Below are positions 22,153-31,522 of a stretch of DNA of 64,000 bases, in pieces. Source of the DNA: Cyanobium sp. Tous-M-B4 (lineage in GTDB: Bacteria; Cyanobacteriota; Cyanobacteriia; PCC-6307; Cyanobiaceae). Numbering within the stretch: the stretch's first letter is position 1; each line of letters begins with the position of its first letter. Location: assembly GCF_024345395.1 (NCBI RefSeq), contig NZ_JAGQBA010000002.1, positions 186,001 through 250,000 on the forward strand, written 5' to 3'. Under the pieces are notes generated by a model, which had not been told where the DNA came from, did not search any database, and was given only the letters and a program-made list of their open reading frames with translations. A program made the translations under genes and the position numbers.

Positions 22153-23133
22153 TCAGCTAACGAGGGAGCTGTGGCCGATTGCCAGGGCGGTCACGAGCAT
22201 GCCGAGCACCAGGAATGGTTGGGCGCTTGCCTGGTATTTGACATCGAATGCGACTGGATCACGCAGCAGCCAGATGTCCTGGAAGGTGATCTGGGGAATG
22301 ATCAGCAGCACCAACAACACCGACGCGAAGTGCTGGCCGATGGCAATCAGCACGGCCACCATCGCCAGTTGAAACACATCGATCATGCCGGCGCTGATCC
22401 AGCTTGCTTTCTCGATACCGAAAGCCACCGGAAGGGATTGCAGGCCCATGGCCCGGTCGCCCTCGACGCTCTTGAAGTCGTTGACCACGGCTATGCCTAG
22501 GCCGGCTAGGGAGTAGGCCAGGGTGAGCAGGGCGGTGGTCCAGGTGAGCTGGCCAAAAAGAGCCTGGCCGGCCCACCAGGGCAGGGCGATGTAGCTGGCG
22601 CCAAGGGCGTAGTTGCCAAGCCAACCGTTTTGCTTGAGCTTCAGCGGCGGAGCTGAATAGATGAAGCTCACAAAGGAGCCACCTAGGGCAAGCAGCAGCA
22701 GCACCGGGGTGGTGTGAGCGGCCCAGAGATCAAGGCCGTAGGCCACTCCTAGCCCTGACAGCAGCAGAATCCAGATCTGGGCCTTCACCTGGCCTAAAGG
22801 AATCGCTCCTGAAGGAATCGGCCGGTAGGGCTCGTTGATCGCGTCGATTTCGCGGTCGTAGTAGTCGTTGATCGTTTGGGTGTAGCCGGCCAGCAGGGGC
22901 CCGCTCATCAGCATGCAGGCGATCGAGGCGCCCACCTCGCTGATGCTCCAGTGGAAATTGCCTGAGGCGGCAGCACCGCACAACACACCCCAAATCAGGG
23001 GTATCCAGGTGACCGGCTTCATCAGCTGCAGCCGGATTTTCCAGATACTGCTGGTGCCGCTGGCACCCTTCATGCCGAGCAGCTGACGGGCACCGCCGCC
23101 GCTGGCCGCTTCGGGATTGGGGGTGTTGCTCAA
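22153..23133 (-). CDS. chlG: Chlorophyll synthase ChlG
   Basis: A 326-residue integral membrane prenyltransferase that attaches phytyl or geranylgeranyl diphosphate to chlorophyllide, the last step of chlorophyll a synthesis at the thylakoid. It has about eight to nine membrane helices of the UbiA fold. The two Asp-rich motifs are NDYYDREIDAINEPYRPIP (near residue 90) and NDFKSVEGDRAMG (near 220). The N-terminal leader up to KIRLQLMKPVTWIPLIWG is typical of the cyanobacterial enzyme. It is followed on the same strand by the PBP gene and preceded by the PetP-like gene. Confidence 0.97.
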   Translation of the reverse strand: MSNTPNPEAASGGGARQLLGMKGASGTSSIWKIRLQLMKPVTWIPLIWGVLCGAAASGNFHWSISEVGASIACMLMSGPLLAGYTQTINDYYDREIDAINEPYRPIPSGAIPLGQVKAQIWILLLSGLGVAYGLDLWAAHTTPVLLLLALGGSFVSFIYSAPPLKLKQNGWLGNYALGASYIALPWWAGQALFGQLTWTTALLTLAYSLAGLGIAVVNDFKSVEGDRAMGLQSLPVAFGIEKASWISAGMIDVFQLAMVAVLIAIGQHFASVLLVLLIIPQITFQDIWLLRDPVAFDVKYQASAQPFLVLGMLVTALAIGHSSLVS

Positions 23134-23144
23134 CGGCCTAGGCC

Positions 23145-23360
23145 TCAGGCGAGGGTGAGTTCGTCGTCAAAGAACCAGGCGATTTCACCATCGCTTAGTT
23201 CAACAACCACGCCGATGCCCTTGCCATCCACCGTGCGGAAACCGGTTACGGTGCCGATGGAGTCTGCCTTCAGGGAGTCAACCATTTTGCTTGAGATGCG
23301 ATCCCGAACCCGGGTGACCCGCACCTTCGAGCCGATGTTGATGGTGGCAGCCTGGGACAT
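23145..23360 (-). CDS. petP: DUF2862 protein, PetP-like cytochrome b6f-associated
   Basis: A 71-residue SH3-like protein. After MSQAATINIGSKVRVTRVRD the sequence RISSKMVDSL, IGTVTGFRTVDGKGIGVVVE and IAWFFDDELTLA follow the DUF2862 pattern. The Synechocystis member Ssr2998 (PetP) binds the cytochrome b6f complex at the cytoplasmic side and affects cyclic electron flow; transfer of that role here is inference from family. ATG 23360 is preferred: an open frame upstream runs into hisF's divergent leader. It lies 11 bases upstream of chlG and is divergent from hisF with a 57-base gap. Confidence 0.8.
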   Translation of the reverse strand: MSQAATINIGSKVRVTRVRDRISSKMVDSLKADSIGTVTGFRTVDGKGIGVVVELSDGEIAWFFDDELTLA

Positions 23361-23417
23361 GGCCGGCGCGACTGGAAAGTGGCGCAACCTTAACAGTGCC
23401 CTACGGAGCTCGAGTCC

Positions 23418-24203
23418 ATGGTTGCCAAGCGGATCATTCCTTGTCTCGACGTGGCCGATGGCCGGGTGGTGAAGGGGGTGAATTTTGTTGGGCTGCGCGA
23501 TGCCGGTGATCCGGTGGAGCTGGCCTGTCGCTACAGCGCCGCTGGAGCCGATGAGCTGGTTTTTCTCGACATCGCCGCCAGCCACCAGGGCCGCGGCACC
23601 CTGGTGGAGCTGGTGCAACGCACCGCTGAGGCGGTCACGATCCCCTTCACCGTGGGCGGTGGCATCAGCAGCGTTGAGGGCATCACCGAGCTGCTGCGCG
23701 CCGGCGCCGACAAGGTGAGCCTCAACTCATCGGCCGTGCGCGATCCCGAGCTGGTGGCCCGCGGCGCCGAGCGCTTTGGCTGCCAATGCATCGTGGTGGC
23801 CATTGATGCCCGCGCCAGAGCTGGTGGGGGTTGGGATGTTTATGTCAAAGGTGGCCGCGAGAACACGGGCCTCGATGCGGTGGCCTGGGCCCGGCAGGTG
23901 GTGGCCCTCGGAGCTGGCGAGATCCTGCTCACCTCCATGGATGGAGATGGCACCCAGGCGGGCTACGCCCTGGAGCTCACCCGGGCCGTGGCCGATGCGG
24001 TGGAGGTGCCAGTGATCGCCTCCGGCGGTGCCGGCTGCATCGACCACCTGGCTGAGGCCCTCGACCCCGGGCCGGCGGGTGGCCACGCCTCAGCAGCCCT
24101 ATTGGCCTCCTTGCTCCACGATGGGATCCTCAGCGTCGAGCAGATCAAAACGGAGCTGCTGGGTCGTGGTTTGCCAATCCGGCCCCTCGCATCGAGTTGT
24201 TAA
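23418..24203 (+). CDS. hisF: Imidazole glycerol phosphate synthase subunit HisF
   Basis: A 261-residue TIM barrel, the cyclase that with HisH makes imidazole glycerol phosphate and AICAR in histidine synthesis. Catalytic Asp in [17 protein letters not shown] (Asp11) and the second Asp in VVAIDARAR (near 130) are present, as are the phosphate sites [14 protein letters not shown] and ASGGAG. Ammonia is channelled through the barrel from HisH, which is not encoded here. The end ([15 protein letters not shown]) is slightly longer than usual. Confidence 0.96.
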   Translation: MVAKRIIPCLDVADGRVVKGVNFVGLRDAGDPVELACRYSAAGADELVFLDIAASHQGRGTLVELVQRTAEAVTIPFTVGGGISSVEGITELLRAGADKVSLNSSAVRDPELVARGAERFGCQCIVVAIDARARAGGGWDVYVKGGRENTGLDAVAWARQVVALGAGEILLTSMDGDGTQAGYALELTRAVADAVEVPVIASGGAGCIDHLAEALDPGPAGGHASAALLASLLHDGILSVEQIKTELLGRGLPIRPLASSC

Positions 24204-24248
24204 GCCTCGTTACATTGCTTAAAGACTTTCATTTGACACGGCCAGAGC

Positions 24249-24539
24249 TTGTTTTCCGCCCTTCCCGTACTTCCGCCTCCCGCCTCCACCGCAATTGCCC
24301 TCGGCATGGTGGCGGCGGTGGTGGCTTTGATTGCTTGGGCGCTGCAGCTGATGCAGGCCGCCAGTGATCGCCGGGAATTTTCGCTAATGCTGGCTGGCTG
24401 CATGGTGTGCTCAGCGGCAGTTGGCCTGGCCACCGTGATGGTGCTCACCTTCACCAGCCCCAGCCCCAGCCTGCTGCCTGCTGTGGATGCGGGCATCAGC
24501 CTCGATTCGATTGTGTTGCCCTGGGATGGCCAGCTTTAG
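24249..24539 (+). CDS. Small membrane protein, unknown
   Basis: A 96-residue protein from TTG 24249 with two hydrophobic helices (STAIALGMVAAVVALIAWAL and LMLAGCMVCSAAVGLATVMV) and a C-terminal tail that ends LDSIVLPWDGQL. Its last 14 bases overlap the start of menG, pointing to translational coupling. The family is not recognised. Position between hisF and menG suggests a core gene of picocyanobacteria. The unusual TTG start is the only one giving a complete first helix. Confidence 0.6.
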   Translation: MFSALPVLPPPASTAIALGMVAAVVALIAWALQLMQAASDRREFSLMLAGCMVCSAAVGLATVMVLTFTSPSPSLLPAVDAGISLDSIVLPWDGQL

Positions 24540-25230
24540 GCCCGGAGATCCACAGGCGGTTCAGGAGCTGTTCGAGCAGATCGCGCCCCGCTACGACCAG
24601 CTCAACGACCTGCTCAGTTTTGGCCTGCATCGCCTCTGGAAACGTCAGGCGATTGCTTGGTTGCAGCCCCAGCCTGGCCAGCGTCTTTTAGATCTCTGTT
24701 GCGGCACCGGCGATCTAGCCCTAGTGCTGGCTTCCCGGGTGCGCCCAGGTGGCAGCGTGCTCGGCATAGATGCGGCGGCTGCCCCCCTGGCAGTGGCGGC
24801 CAGGCGGGCAGCCGCCCAGCCCTGGCTAGCGGTGAGCTGGCAGCAGGGCGATGCCCTGGCCACGGGCTTGGCGAGCGCTAGTTGCGATGGGGCCGTGATC
24901 GCCTACGGATTGCGCAACCTTGCTGATCCAGGTGCGGGCCTGCTGGAGTTGCGGCGACTGTTGCGCGATGGCGGCCGAGCCGCAGTGCTTGATTTCAACC
25001 GCACATCTGGGGCGGTAGCGAGCTTTCAGCGCTTTTATCTACGCCGGTTGGTGGTGCCCACCGCAGAGCGGTTCGGCATTCCCGAGCACTACGCCTACCT
25101 GGAGGAGAGCCTGCAGCGCTTTCCCACCGGCTCCGAGCAGCAGCAGCTGGCGCGGCGGGCGGGCTTCAGAGAAGTGCGGCATCGGCCCTTAGCAGGTGGC
25201 CTGATGGGTTTGCTGGAGCTGGTGGCCTGA
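24526..25230 (+). CDS. menG: Quinone methyltransferase MenG/UbiE
   Basis: A 234-residue class I methyltransferase. FEQIAPRYDQLNDLLSFGLH (about 14-33) and WKRQAI are the family start, LLDLCCGTGDLALVLA is SAM motif I, and AYGLRNLADPGAGLLELRRL with FYLRRLVVP the later UbiE signatures. In cyanobacteria this enzyme methylates 2-phytyl-1,4-naphthoquinone to phylloquinone, the photosystem I cofactor A1. ATG 24526 overlaps the small membrane gene by 14 bases. Confidence 0.92.
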   Translation: MASFRPGDPQAVQELFEQIAPRYDQLNDLLSFGLHRLWKRQAIAWLQPQPGQRLLDLCCGTGDLALVLASRVRPGGSVLGIDAAAAPLAVAARRAAAQPWLAVSWQQGDALATGLASASCDGAVIAYGLRNLADPGAGLLELRRLLRDGGRAAVLDFNRTSGAVASFQRFYLRRLVVPTAERFGIPEHYAYLEESLQRFPTGSEQQQLARRAGFREVRHRPLAGGLMGLLELVA

Positions 25231-25329
25231 GGCCAGTGGACAGCTTGGTTCCTGGCTGCTGGTGCGCGGCCCAATTGTGATTAAGGTTGAGCTGTCTCTT
25301 TTGCGTAGGGGTTAAATCCCCCCAGGGTT

Positions 25330-26076
25330 TTGGAAAACTTTTACATCCAGCCCATTATCGACCTTTCCTCAGGCCGGGTTTGCGGCGGCGAGGTGCTTTG
25401 GCGTCCCAACGACAACGTGCCAAGCGCTGAGGAGATTCAGGCTCTAGACGAAGATCCCGCTCTCAATATCTCGGTTACCCAAGATTCTTTCGTATTTGCT
25501 CTGCGGGCCCTCGACCGGATGCAGTCGAACGTGTGGCTGTCGGTGAATCTCTCCTGCCAATACGTTGGCTCAGGCAAGATGTTTTTCCGGCCGATCTCTA
25601 AGGCGGTTGGCGATCTCGACACCCTGCGCCGCAAGGTTGGTCGCCGCTTGGTGGTCGAAGTCACGGAGAAGGGCGTTGCGGGTCAGCACGAGTCGTCGTT
25701 CATCAACGAGCTCACCTCCTTGCACACCATCGCCGTCGACGACTTCGGTACCGGCGATGCGCCTCTCTCCCACATGCTGAACCTCAACTTCAGCAAGGTG
25801 AAGGTGGATCGCTCGATCGTCTCCGGTATCGATGCCGATTCCTTCCGCCAGCGTTTCCTCAAGTGGCTGGTGTCCGGGTGTCACGCCATCAATGTCGATG
25901 TCTGCGCCGAGGGCGTGGAAACGGAATCGGAGGCCACCTTCCTGCGCCGCATCGGCGTTAACCAGGGCCAGGGCTGGCTGTGGAGCAAGGCCATACCGGC
26001 TGAGCAGTTTGAAAACCTCACCGTGCCCAGCACAGCCGTCACCGAGTCGCTCGGCCGGATGCTCAACGCGTCCTGA
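25330..26076 (+). CDS. EAL-domain cyclic di-GMP phosphodiesterase
   Basis: A stand-alone EAL domain of 248 residues with no sensor part. The catalytic positions are mostly intact: GGEVLWRP (EVL in place of EAL), Asn in SVNLSCQY, Glu in VVEVTEKG, the paired Asp in AVDDFGTGDAPL, Lys in KVKVDRSIV, Glu in CAEGVETESEA, and Gln-Gly near the end in NQGQGWLW. It is therefore probably active in hydrolysing c-di-GMP to pGpG, although the second residue change (Ala to Val) is seen also in some weak enzymes. The start is TTG 25330. The next gene downstream is a GGDEF protein. Confidence 0.9.
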   Translation: MENFYIQPIIDLSSGRVCGGEVLWRPNDNVPSAEEIQALDEDPALNISVTQDSFVFALRALDRMQSNVWLSVNLSCQYVGSGKMFFRPISKAVGDLDTLRRKVGRRLVVEVTEKGVAGQHESSFINELTSLHTIAVDDFGTGDAPLSHMLNLNFSKVKVDRSIVSGIDADSFRQRFLKWLVSGCHAINVDVCAEGVETESEATFLRRIGVNQGQGWLWSKAIPAEQFENLTVPSTAVTESLGRMLNAS

Positions 26077-26194
26077 ATAAAAAAACCACCGCTGGCATAG
26101 CAAATACTTTTAACAAAAACAGTTTAAAAAGATACTTGTAATTCTACCCTTTGATGGGTAACTTGGCGTTAAGCGCTATAGAATCCTGCCTTGA

Positions 26195-27724
26195 TTGAGG
26201 TGCTTTTTTGTGGGGCCTGTTTCGGTGCGAGCTGGGAGGCGCTTTCGGTTTTTACCCACCATGGGGCTGCTGCTGCTCTGCGGTTTTGGTGCCTCCAGCG
26301 CCTTCAGCTACTTCAGTGCCCGCGGCATCCTGGACCGCCAGCTGGCAACCACCCTGCCGTTAACGGCCCAGGCGCTCTCCGGTGAAGTGGAGCGCTATCT
26401 CACCCGGCCGGCGCTGCTTTCGTCTTCGATGGCCCGCAACACCTTCCTGGAGCGCTGGGTTGCCGCCGGGGAGCGGGACCAATCCGAAATGGTGGGCTAT
26501 CTCCGCAATATCCAGGCCGAACACGGCGCCACCACCGCCTTTTTTGTGTCCGATCGCACCGGTCGCTATTACCACCCAAGCGGGGTGCTCAAGTCTGACT
26601 CCTCCAGCGATCCCAACGACCGCTGGTTTTACCGGGTGCAGGCCAGTGCCGATCCCTTTGAAGTCAACATCGATCGCGATACGGCCGATCCCAACCGGGT
26701 AACCGCCTTCACCAACTTTCGGGTGCTGGATCAGGCGGGTGGCTTCATCGGCGCTATCGGCTTAGGTATCGACGTGCGCGAGTTGGCTCGGGAGCTGAAT
26801 CGCTATCAGGATCGCTATGGCGCCCAAGTGCTCTTGGTGACCCATGCAGGTCAGGTGGTGCTCTCCCCCGGCGCCCACTCTGGGGCAACCCTGAAGGAGG
26901 TGCCAGGGCTGGCTCCTTACGTTTCCCGGATCCTCGAGCAGCCCGCCACCTCCCTGCAGCTCCCCCACGGTGAGGGCCAGCTGTTCGTGAACAGTCGCCA
27001 GATCCCTGAGCTCGGTTGGGTGATTGTGGTGCTGCAGCAAAACGATCCGAGCAAGGCAGCGCTGCTGCCGATCCTTGGTCAGAATCTGCTTATTGCCCTG
27101 GGGGTGTCAGCAGTGGTGCTGCTGCTGGCCAATGCCACCGTGGGCAATTACCAGCGCCGGCTGCAGCAGCTGGCGATCACAGACAAGCTCACCGGGCTGC
27201 TCAACCGCACCGCCTTCGACACCCTATTTGCCCGTCTGGTGAAAGACGCGCTACGGCGGCAGGAGCCGTTGGCAGTGATGTTGTTTGACATCGATTTCTT
27301 CAAGCTGATTAATGACAGCCACGGCCACGCGGTGGGCGACCAGATGATTCAGCACGTTGCTGCTGTGCTCCAGCGGTCGACGCGTGGCAGTGATCTGTTG
27401 TTTCGCTGGGGTGGGGAGGAGTTTCTGCTGCTTTTGCCGGCGTGCTCGGCGGTCCAGGCGGTGGAGCGGGCGGAGCGGCAACGGCAGATCCTGCGATCGC
27501 AGCCCCTGGCCATTTCCCCCAGCTTGGCTGAGCCCATTGCCCCACCCACCCTCAGCTGCGGCGTCACCACCTATCAGCATGGTGAAACCCTTAAGGAGCT
27601 GCTGCTGCGGGCTGATCAGGCCCTCTACACGGCCAAGCGTGGGGGGCGTGATCGGGTGGTGTGCCTGGAGGCTGAGGCCCCCCTACTGGGCAGAATCGAT
27701 CCAAAGCCCAGCACAGCAGCGTGA
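26195..27724 (+). CDS. Membrane GGDEF diguanylate cyclase with extracytoplasmic sensor
   Basis: Up to 509 residues. TM1 (about 22-40: [18 protein letters not shown]) and TM2 (about 292-312: [16 protein letters not shown]) enclose a dCache-type sensor of ~250 residues with the [28 protein letters not shown] and GIGLGIDV elements. The GGDEF domain follows: [35 protein letters not shown] and the active site [12 protein letters not shown] (GGEEF). The upstream inhibitory RxxD is RSTRGSD-like. It makes c-di-GMP in response to an unknown ligand. TTG 26195 is the longest start; GTG 26210 or 26225 is at least as likely. The stop overlaps the glyQ start by four bases. Confidence 0.93.
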   Translation: MRCFFVGPVSVRAGRRFRFLPTMGLLLLCGFGASSAFSYFSARGILDRQLATTLPLTAQALSGEVERYLTRPALLSSSMARNTFLERWVAAGERDQSEMVGYLRNIQAEHGATTAFFVSDRTGRYYHPSGVLKSDSSSDPNDRWFYRVQASADPFEVNIDRDTADPNRVTAFTNFRVLDQAGGFIGAIGLGIDVRELARELNRYQDRYGAQVLLVTHAGQVVLSPGAHSGATLKEVPGLAPYVSRILEQPATSLQLPHGEGQLFVNSRQIPELGWVIVVLQQNDPSKAALLPILGQNLLIALGVSAVVLLLANATVGNYQRRLQQLAITDKLTGLLNRTAFDTLFARLVKDALRRQEPLAVMLFDIDFFKLINDSHGHAVGDQMIQHVAAVLQRSTRGSDLLFRWGGEEFLLLLPACSAVQAVERAERQRQILRSQPLAISPSLAEPIAPPTLSCGVTTYQHGETLKELLLRADQALYTAKRGGRDRVVCLEAEAPLLGRIDPKPSTAA

Positions 27725-28611
27725 ACTTCCAGGACATCATCAGCACCCTGAACCGCTTTTGGGCCGACCAGGGCTGCCTGCTCCTGCAGCCCTACGACAC
27801 CGAAAAGGGCGCCGGCACGATGAGCCCCCACACGGTGCTGCGGGCGATCGGTCCCGAGCCCTGGGCCGTGGCCTACCCCGAACCCTGTCGCCGCCCCACC
27901 GATGGCCGCTACGGCGACAACCCCAACCGGGCCCAGCACTATTTCCAATATCAGGTGCTGATCAAGCCCAGCCCCGATGGCATCCAGGAGACCTATCTGG
28001 CCTCGCTGGAAGCGCTGGGCATCCGCGCCAAGGATCACGACATCCGCTTCGTAGAAGACAACTGGGAATCGCCGACGCTGGGCGCCTGGGGTGTGGGCTG
28101 GGAGGTGTGGCTTGACGGCATGGAGGTCACCCAGTTCACCTATTTCCAGCAGTGCGGCGGCCTCGATTGCCGGCCGGTGTCGATTGAAATCACCTACGGC
28201 CTGGAGCGCCTGGCCATGTATCTCCAGGATGTGGAGAGCATCTGGGATCTGAGCTGGGATGGCAATCGCTCCTATGGCGATATCTGGCTGCCATTTGAGA
28301 AGGGCCACTGCGCCTACAACTTCGAAGCCTCCAACCCCGAGCGGCTCAAGCAGCTGTTTGCCATCTATGAGGCGGAGGCGGCAGATCTGGTGGCCAAGCA
28401 GCTACCCGCTCCAGCCCTGGATTTCGTGCTCAAGTGCAGCCACACCTTCAACCTGCTGGAGGCCCGCGGCGTGATCTCTGTCACGGAGCGCACCGCCACG
28501 ATCGGTCGCATCCGCACCCTGGCCCGTCAGGTGGCGGAGGCCTGGCTGGCCGAACGCGAAGCCCTCGGTTTTCCTTTGCTGAGCGAGGCCAAGCGCCCCG
28601 TGGTGGTGTGA
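27721..28611 (+). CDS. glyQ: Glycine-tRNA ligase alpha subunit
   Basis: A 296-residue class II synthetase catalytic chain of the bacterial alpha2beta2 Gly[22 protein letters not shown] (about 2-21) is the family start, [17 protein letters not shown] carries motif 2-like residues, and [30 protein letters not shown] the remaining signatures. It charges tRNA-Gly with GlyS, encoded elsewhere. GTG 27721 shares four bases with the GGDEF stop (GTGA), and a small gene begins at 28608 with another four-base overlap, so translation across all three is probably coupled. Confidence 0.96.
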   Translation: MNFQDIISTLNRFWADQGCLLLQPYDTEKGAGTMSPHTVLRAIGPEPWAVAYPEPCRRPTDGRYGDNPNRAQHYFQYQVLIKPSPDGIQETYLASLEALGIRAKDHDIRFVEDNWESPTLGAWGVGWEVWLDGMEVTQFTYFQQCGGLDCRPVSIEITYGLERLAMYLQDVESIWDLSWDGNRSYGDIWLPFEKGHCAYNFEASNPERLKQLFAIYEAEAADLVAKQLPAPALDFVLKCSHTFNLLEARGVISVTERTATIGRIRTLARQVAEAWLAEREALGFPLLSEAKRPVVV

Positions 28612-28802
28612 AGAGGCTGCTCCAGCGCAGCTTGCTGGTGGTGGTGCTGGCCGGCGGCAGCTTCCAGTTGGGGCGCTTAAGTGAGCGGGCCGTGTGGCCC
28701 TGTCGCTTGCGCCCGGTGGCCAAGCTGGTGGCACCGCTATTGGGCCAGGAGATGCCGAGCCGGGAGCTCTGCGAGCTGTTGCTGCAGCTTCCGCGCCTCT
28801 AA
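28608..28802 (+). CDS. Small protein with N-terminal membrane helix, unknown
   Basis: A 64-residue protein from GTG 28608, overlapping the glyQ stop by four bases. It starts [19 protein letters not shown], one hydrophobic helix or signal, then a basic and Leu-rich part with two Cys (WPCRLRP and [11 protein letters not shown]). It is not recognised. The overlap and placement between glyQ and comEC argue for a genuine core gene. The next gene, comEC, starts about 65 bases after its end. Confidence 0.55.
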   Translation: MKRLLQRSLLVVVLAGGSFQLGRLSERAVWPCRLRPVAKLVAPLLGQEMPSRELCELLLQLPRL

Positions 28803-28866
28803 CTCCAGCCCGTGTGGGAACCCTGGCTGGGTTCATGCGGAGTGGCCAGTGGGCTGTTGTGGAGGT

Positions 28867-30867
28867 GTGGCGGACACTGCCGGCGCAGCCGGGCCGCGCC
28901 TAAAGCCGCTTTTGTGGGGCCTGCTTTTGGCCCTGCTGCTGCTGCGGGTGGGCTGGCTGGCGTTCACGCCGCCCCAGCCGGCGGCCGGTGATCCAGTGCT
29001 TCAACTCCAGGCAGCCGGTGGTCCGCTGGACCTGACGCTGCGGGGAGTTCTGCTCAGTGATCCGGTGCCCAGCGGTGCTCCGGTGCTCAGTGGTGGTGGT
29101 GCCTGCCGGGCCCTGCTGCAGCTGCCCGTGGGCCGCACCGAACTGCGCTTCGGCGATTGCCCGGAGCTGCAACAGGGTTGGCGCCTGCAGGTGCAGGGCC
29201 GCCTGCGGCGCCCCCAGGTGTCACCCCATCCGCTGCTGGCCGCACCAGCAGAGCGACTGGCGCGTCAGGGAAGCTTCAGCCAGCTGCAGGTGCAGGATTT
29301 TGAGGTGCTGCAGCGTGCGGCAACGCCGGTGGCAGACCTGCGCCGCCGCATGGCCCAGGCGCTGGTGCAGCATGCTGGCCCAAACAACGGCAGCGTGCTG
29401 GCGGCCCTGGTGCTCGGGAGCGCCGTGGTGCCCGTGCCGGCGGAGCTGCGCGAGGCGTTTCGGGCAGCGGGGCTATCCCATGCCCTGGCGGCTTCCGGCT
29501 TCCATTTGTCGGTGCTGCTGGGCGTGGTGCTGCCCCTGGGCGCGCGCTTGCCGCGGCTGGGGCGGCTCACCTTGGCGGCGGCGGCGATGGGCCTGTTTGT
29601 GCTGTTGGCAGGCCCCCAGCCCTCCGTGCTCAGGGCAGTGCTGATGGGGGCCCTGGCCCTGGGGGTGGTGGAGTGCGGCTACCGCGGTAGGCCCTTGGGC
29701 ATCCTGGTCGCCAGCGCCCTGGTGTTGCTGCTGGCGCGGCCCGACTGGCTGCTCGATGTGGGCTTCCAGCTCAGCGTTGTGGCGACTGCTGCGCTGGTGG
29801 TGTCGGCCCGACCGCTGGAGCTGGGCCTGCGCCGCTGGCTGCCGGGTTGGTTGGCCGTGGCCACGGCGGTGCCGCTGGCGGCTTCGCTCTACACCCTGCC
29901 ACTTCAGCTGCTGCACTTCGGCGTGGTGCCCCTCTATGCGGTACCGGCCAATTTGGTGGTGGCACCCCTGCTCACACCCCTCACCCTCGGGGCGATGGCC
30001 CTGGCCTGCCTGGCGGTGCTGCTGCCGCCGCTGCTACCGCTTGCCACCGTGCCCGTGGCCTGGCTTGCCAATGTGTTGGTGGCGGTGGTCAAGGTGTTTG
30101 CGGCGCTGCCCATGGCCCAGTGGCAATTGGGCCGCCCCGCCCCGGGCCTGGTGCTGCTGTTCAGTGTGGCGTTGCTGGCTCTGGCCTGGCCTGCCCTGGC
30201 CCGGCGCTGGCGCCTGCTTGGTGCTGCCCTGTTTGCGCTGGTGGTGGCGGTGCAGTTCAGCTTGCTAAGCGCCGACCAGTTGTTGCTGGTGCACCAGGGG
30301 CGGCTGGATCTGCTGGTGGCGCGGCACCAGGGCCGGGCGGTGCTGGTGAGCAGTTCAGGTGATGGCTTCAGTTGCAGCCAGGCCAGCCAGCTGGCCCGGG
30401 GTCTGGGGGTGCAGCGCTACGACTGGGCCTTACTGCTAGATCCGCTGGCGCCCGAGCAGCCGCACTGCTGGCAGGGGCAGGCCGGTCTGGTGATGGCCAG
30501 TGCCGATGGCAGTTTGCCGTTTCAGCCTGGCCAAAGGCTGGCTAGCCCTGGGCTGAGCGCCGCACCGGTGGCGATCGAGAGCCGGGCCATTCAGCTGCAG
30601 CTGGGCCGCTGGCGCTGGTTGCTGTTGCCCGACCGCCAGGCGCTCTGGGCCTGGCGGCAGCTGGCCGCCGATGGCTCAGAGCCAAGCGTGCTGCGCGGCC
30701 GGCTTGATGGCGTCTGGCTGGGTTTTGCACCCTCCGCCCGCGAGCGCCGCCACCTCAAGGAGCTTGGCGCCAAGTGGCTGTGGCTCAGTGGCGCCACCCC
30801 GGCGGGCTTGCCAGCGGCCTGGGCGGCCAGCGGTCCCAGTGGATACCTGCAGGCCGCCCTCGGCTGA
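28867..30867 (+). CDS. comEC: DNA uptake channel protein ComEC/Rec2
   Basis: About 666 residues from GTG 28867; an open frame reaches back to 28681 but reads unlike protein before PRLKPLLWGLLLALLLL. The N-terminal helix and an OB-like domain (to about 160) precede the competence domain, marked by ALVLGSAVVPVPAELREAFR, GLSHALAASGFHLSVLLGV and DWLLDVGFQLSVVATAALVV, with about ten membrane helices. The C-terminal part is a shortened beta-lactamase-like domain (LLLVHQGRLDLLVAR) that lacks a clear HxHxDH motif, so nuclease activity is doubtful. ComEC transports single-stranded DNA across the inner membrane and needs type IV pili; pilins are at the window start. Confidence 0.92.
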   Translation: MADTAGAAGPRLKPLLWGLLLALLLLRVGWLAFTPPQPAAGDPVLQLQAAGGPLDLTLRGVLLSDPVPSGAPVLSGGGACRALLQLPVGRTELRFGDCPELQQGWRLQVQGRLRRPQVSPHPLLAAPAERLARQGSFSQLQVQDFEVLQRAATPVADLRRRMAQALVQHAGPNNGSVLAALVLGSAVVPVPAELREAFRAAGLSHALAASGFHLSVLLGVVLPLGARLPRLGRLTLAAAAMGLFVLLAGPQPSVLRAVLMGALALGVVECGYRGRPLGILVASALVLLLARPDWLLDVGFQLSVVATAALVVSARPLELGLRRWLPGWLAVATAVPLAASLYTLPLQLLHFGVVPLYAVPANLVVAPLLTPLTLGAMALACLAVLLPPLLPLATVPVAWLANVLVAVVKVFAALPMAQWQLGRPAPGLVLLFSVALLALAWPALARRWRLLGAALFALVVAVQFSLLSADQLLLVHQGRLDLLVARHQGRAVLVSSSGDGFSCSQASQLARGLGVQRYDWALLLDPLAPEQPHCWQGQAGLVMASADGSLPFQPGQRLASPGLSAAPVAIESRAIQLQLGRWRWLLLPDRQALWAWRQLAADGSEPSVLRGRLDGVWLGFAPSARERRHLKELGAKWLWLSGATPAGLPAAWAASGPSGYLQAALG

Positions 30868-30903
30868 CCGATCCTTAGAGTGACGCAGGCCCAGCGGGTC
30901 TTT

Positions 30904-30988
30904 GGAGAGGTGGCTGAGTGGTCGAAAGCGAACGACTCGAAATCGTTTGAAGGGAAACCTTCCGTGGGTTCGAATCCCACCCTCTCCG
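30904..30988 (+). tRNA. tRNA-Ser (anticodon CGA)
   Basis: Acceptor GGAGAGG (30904-30910) pairs with CCTCTCC (30981-30987), discriminator G. The anticodon loop CTCGAAA (30936-30942) gives CGA at 30938-30940, reading UCG. A long variable arm and TTCGAAT T-loop fit a class II tRNA. CCA is not encoded. The accessory region 31-36.4 kb begins just beyond it. Confidence 0.97.
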
Positions 30989-31004
30989 CTTCTCAATAGT
31001 TTTC

Positions 31005-31031
31005 AAAGGGTCTGATTCGTCCAGACCCTTT
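31005..31031 (+). terminator. Hairpin downstream of tRNA-Ser
   Basis: AAAGGGTCTG (31005-31014) and CAGACCCTTT (31022-31031) form a perfect 10-bp stem with a 7-base loop, 16 bases past the tRNA. The 3' arm ends in TTT but no longer T run follows, so termination may be partial. Confidence 0.65.
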
Positions 31032-31257
31032 GCTGTAACTGGGTTCTTGGTGGGTGGGTGGTCCAGGTGGATCCGCCCGAAAACAAGGGTCTCTGCCTGT
31101 TGTGTTGTTGGACTGCTGATATGCCCTTCTCTGACGCGCAGGTCCGCACTCTGAAGGCAGGTCATTGCAGACGGGTCATTGCAGACAGAGCGAATCTGTC
31201 GGGGATTCCGCTAGAAGCCCTCTGGCGCAAGGGCGTATCGACTGTAGATGATGTTGA

Positions 31258-31440
31258 TTACGCCTCTTTTGAAAACCGCTCTAGAAGGTGGGATGCAAGG
31301 TTGCTAAGCGACCGCCCCTCGCAATCGCTTTTCGTCAGCAAATATCTATAAACGGTATGGGGGATGGTGACGCTGATTCGTTGTGGTTTTCTAAAGGCAA
31401 CTGGAGTTTGATCGCTCCCTTGGGATTCGTGAGTGCCCAT
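31258..31440 (-). CDS. Ribbon-helix-helix DNA-binding protein
   Basis: A 60-residue protein from ATG 31440. After a polar leader the core reads KPQRISVTIPHTVYRYLLTK followed by SDCEGRSLSNLASHLLERF, a CopG/Arc-type ribbon-helix-helix with the (R/K)-(I/V)-(S/T)-(V/I)-(T/S) beta strand and the GRSLSNLA turn common in cyanobacterial members. Such proteins act as small repressors or antitoxins; no toxin is adjacent. An opposite-strand frame (31058-31351) overlaps but shows no protein features. AT-rich codon use marks it as accessory. Confidence 0.7.
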   Translation of the reverse strand: MGTHESQGSDQTPVAFRKPQRISVTIPHTVYRYLLTKSDCEGRSLSNLASHLLERFSKEA

Positions 31441-31522
31441 GGTTGGTAGGTCGTGCCTGGATTTAGCGACCCCCACATTATCCTGAAAGTGAATTAGCGC
31501 AACCTCGCCAATGCTGTGACCC

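Noticed and set aside
28434-28602. Open frame upstream of the small gene at 28608, inside glyQ
   Set aside because: It is in a shifted frame of glyQ; only the part from GTG 28608 onwards reads as protein.
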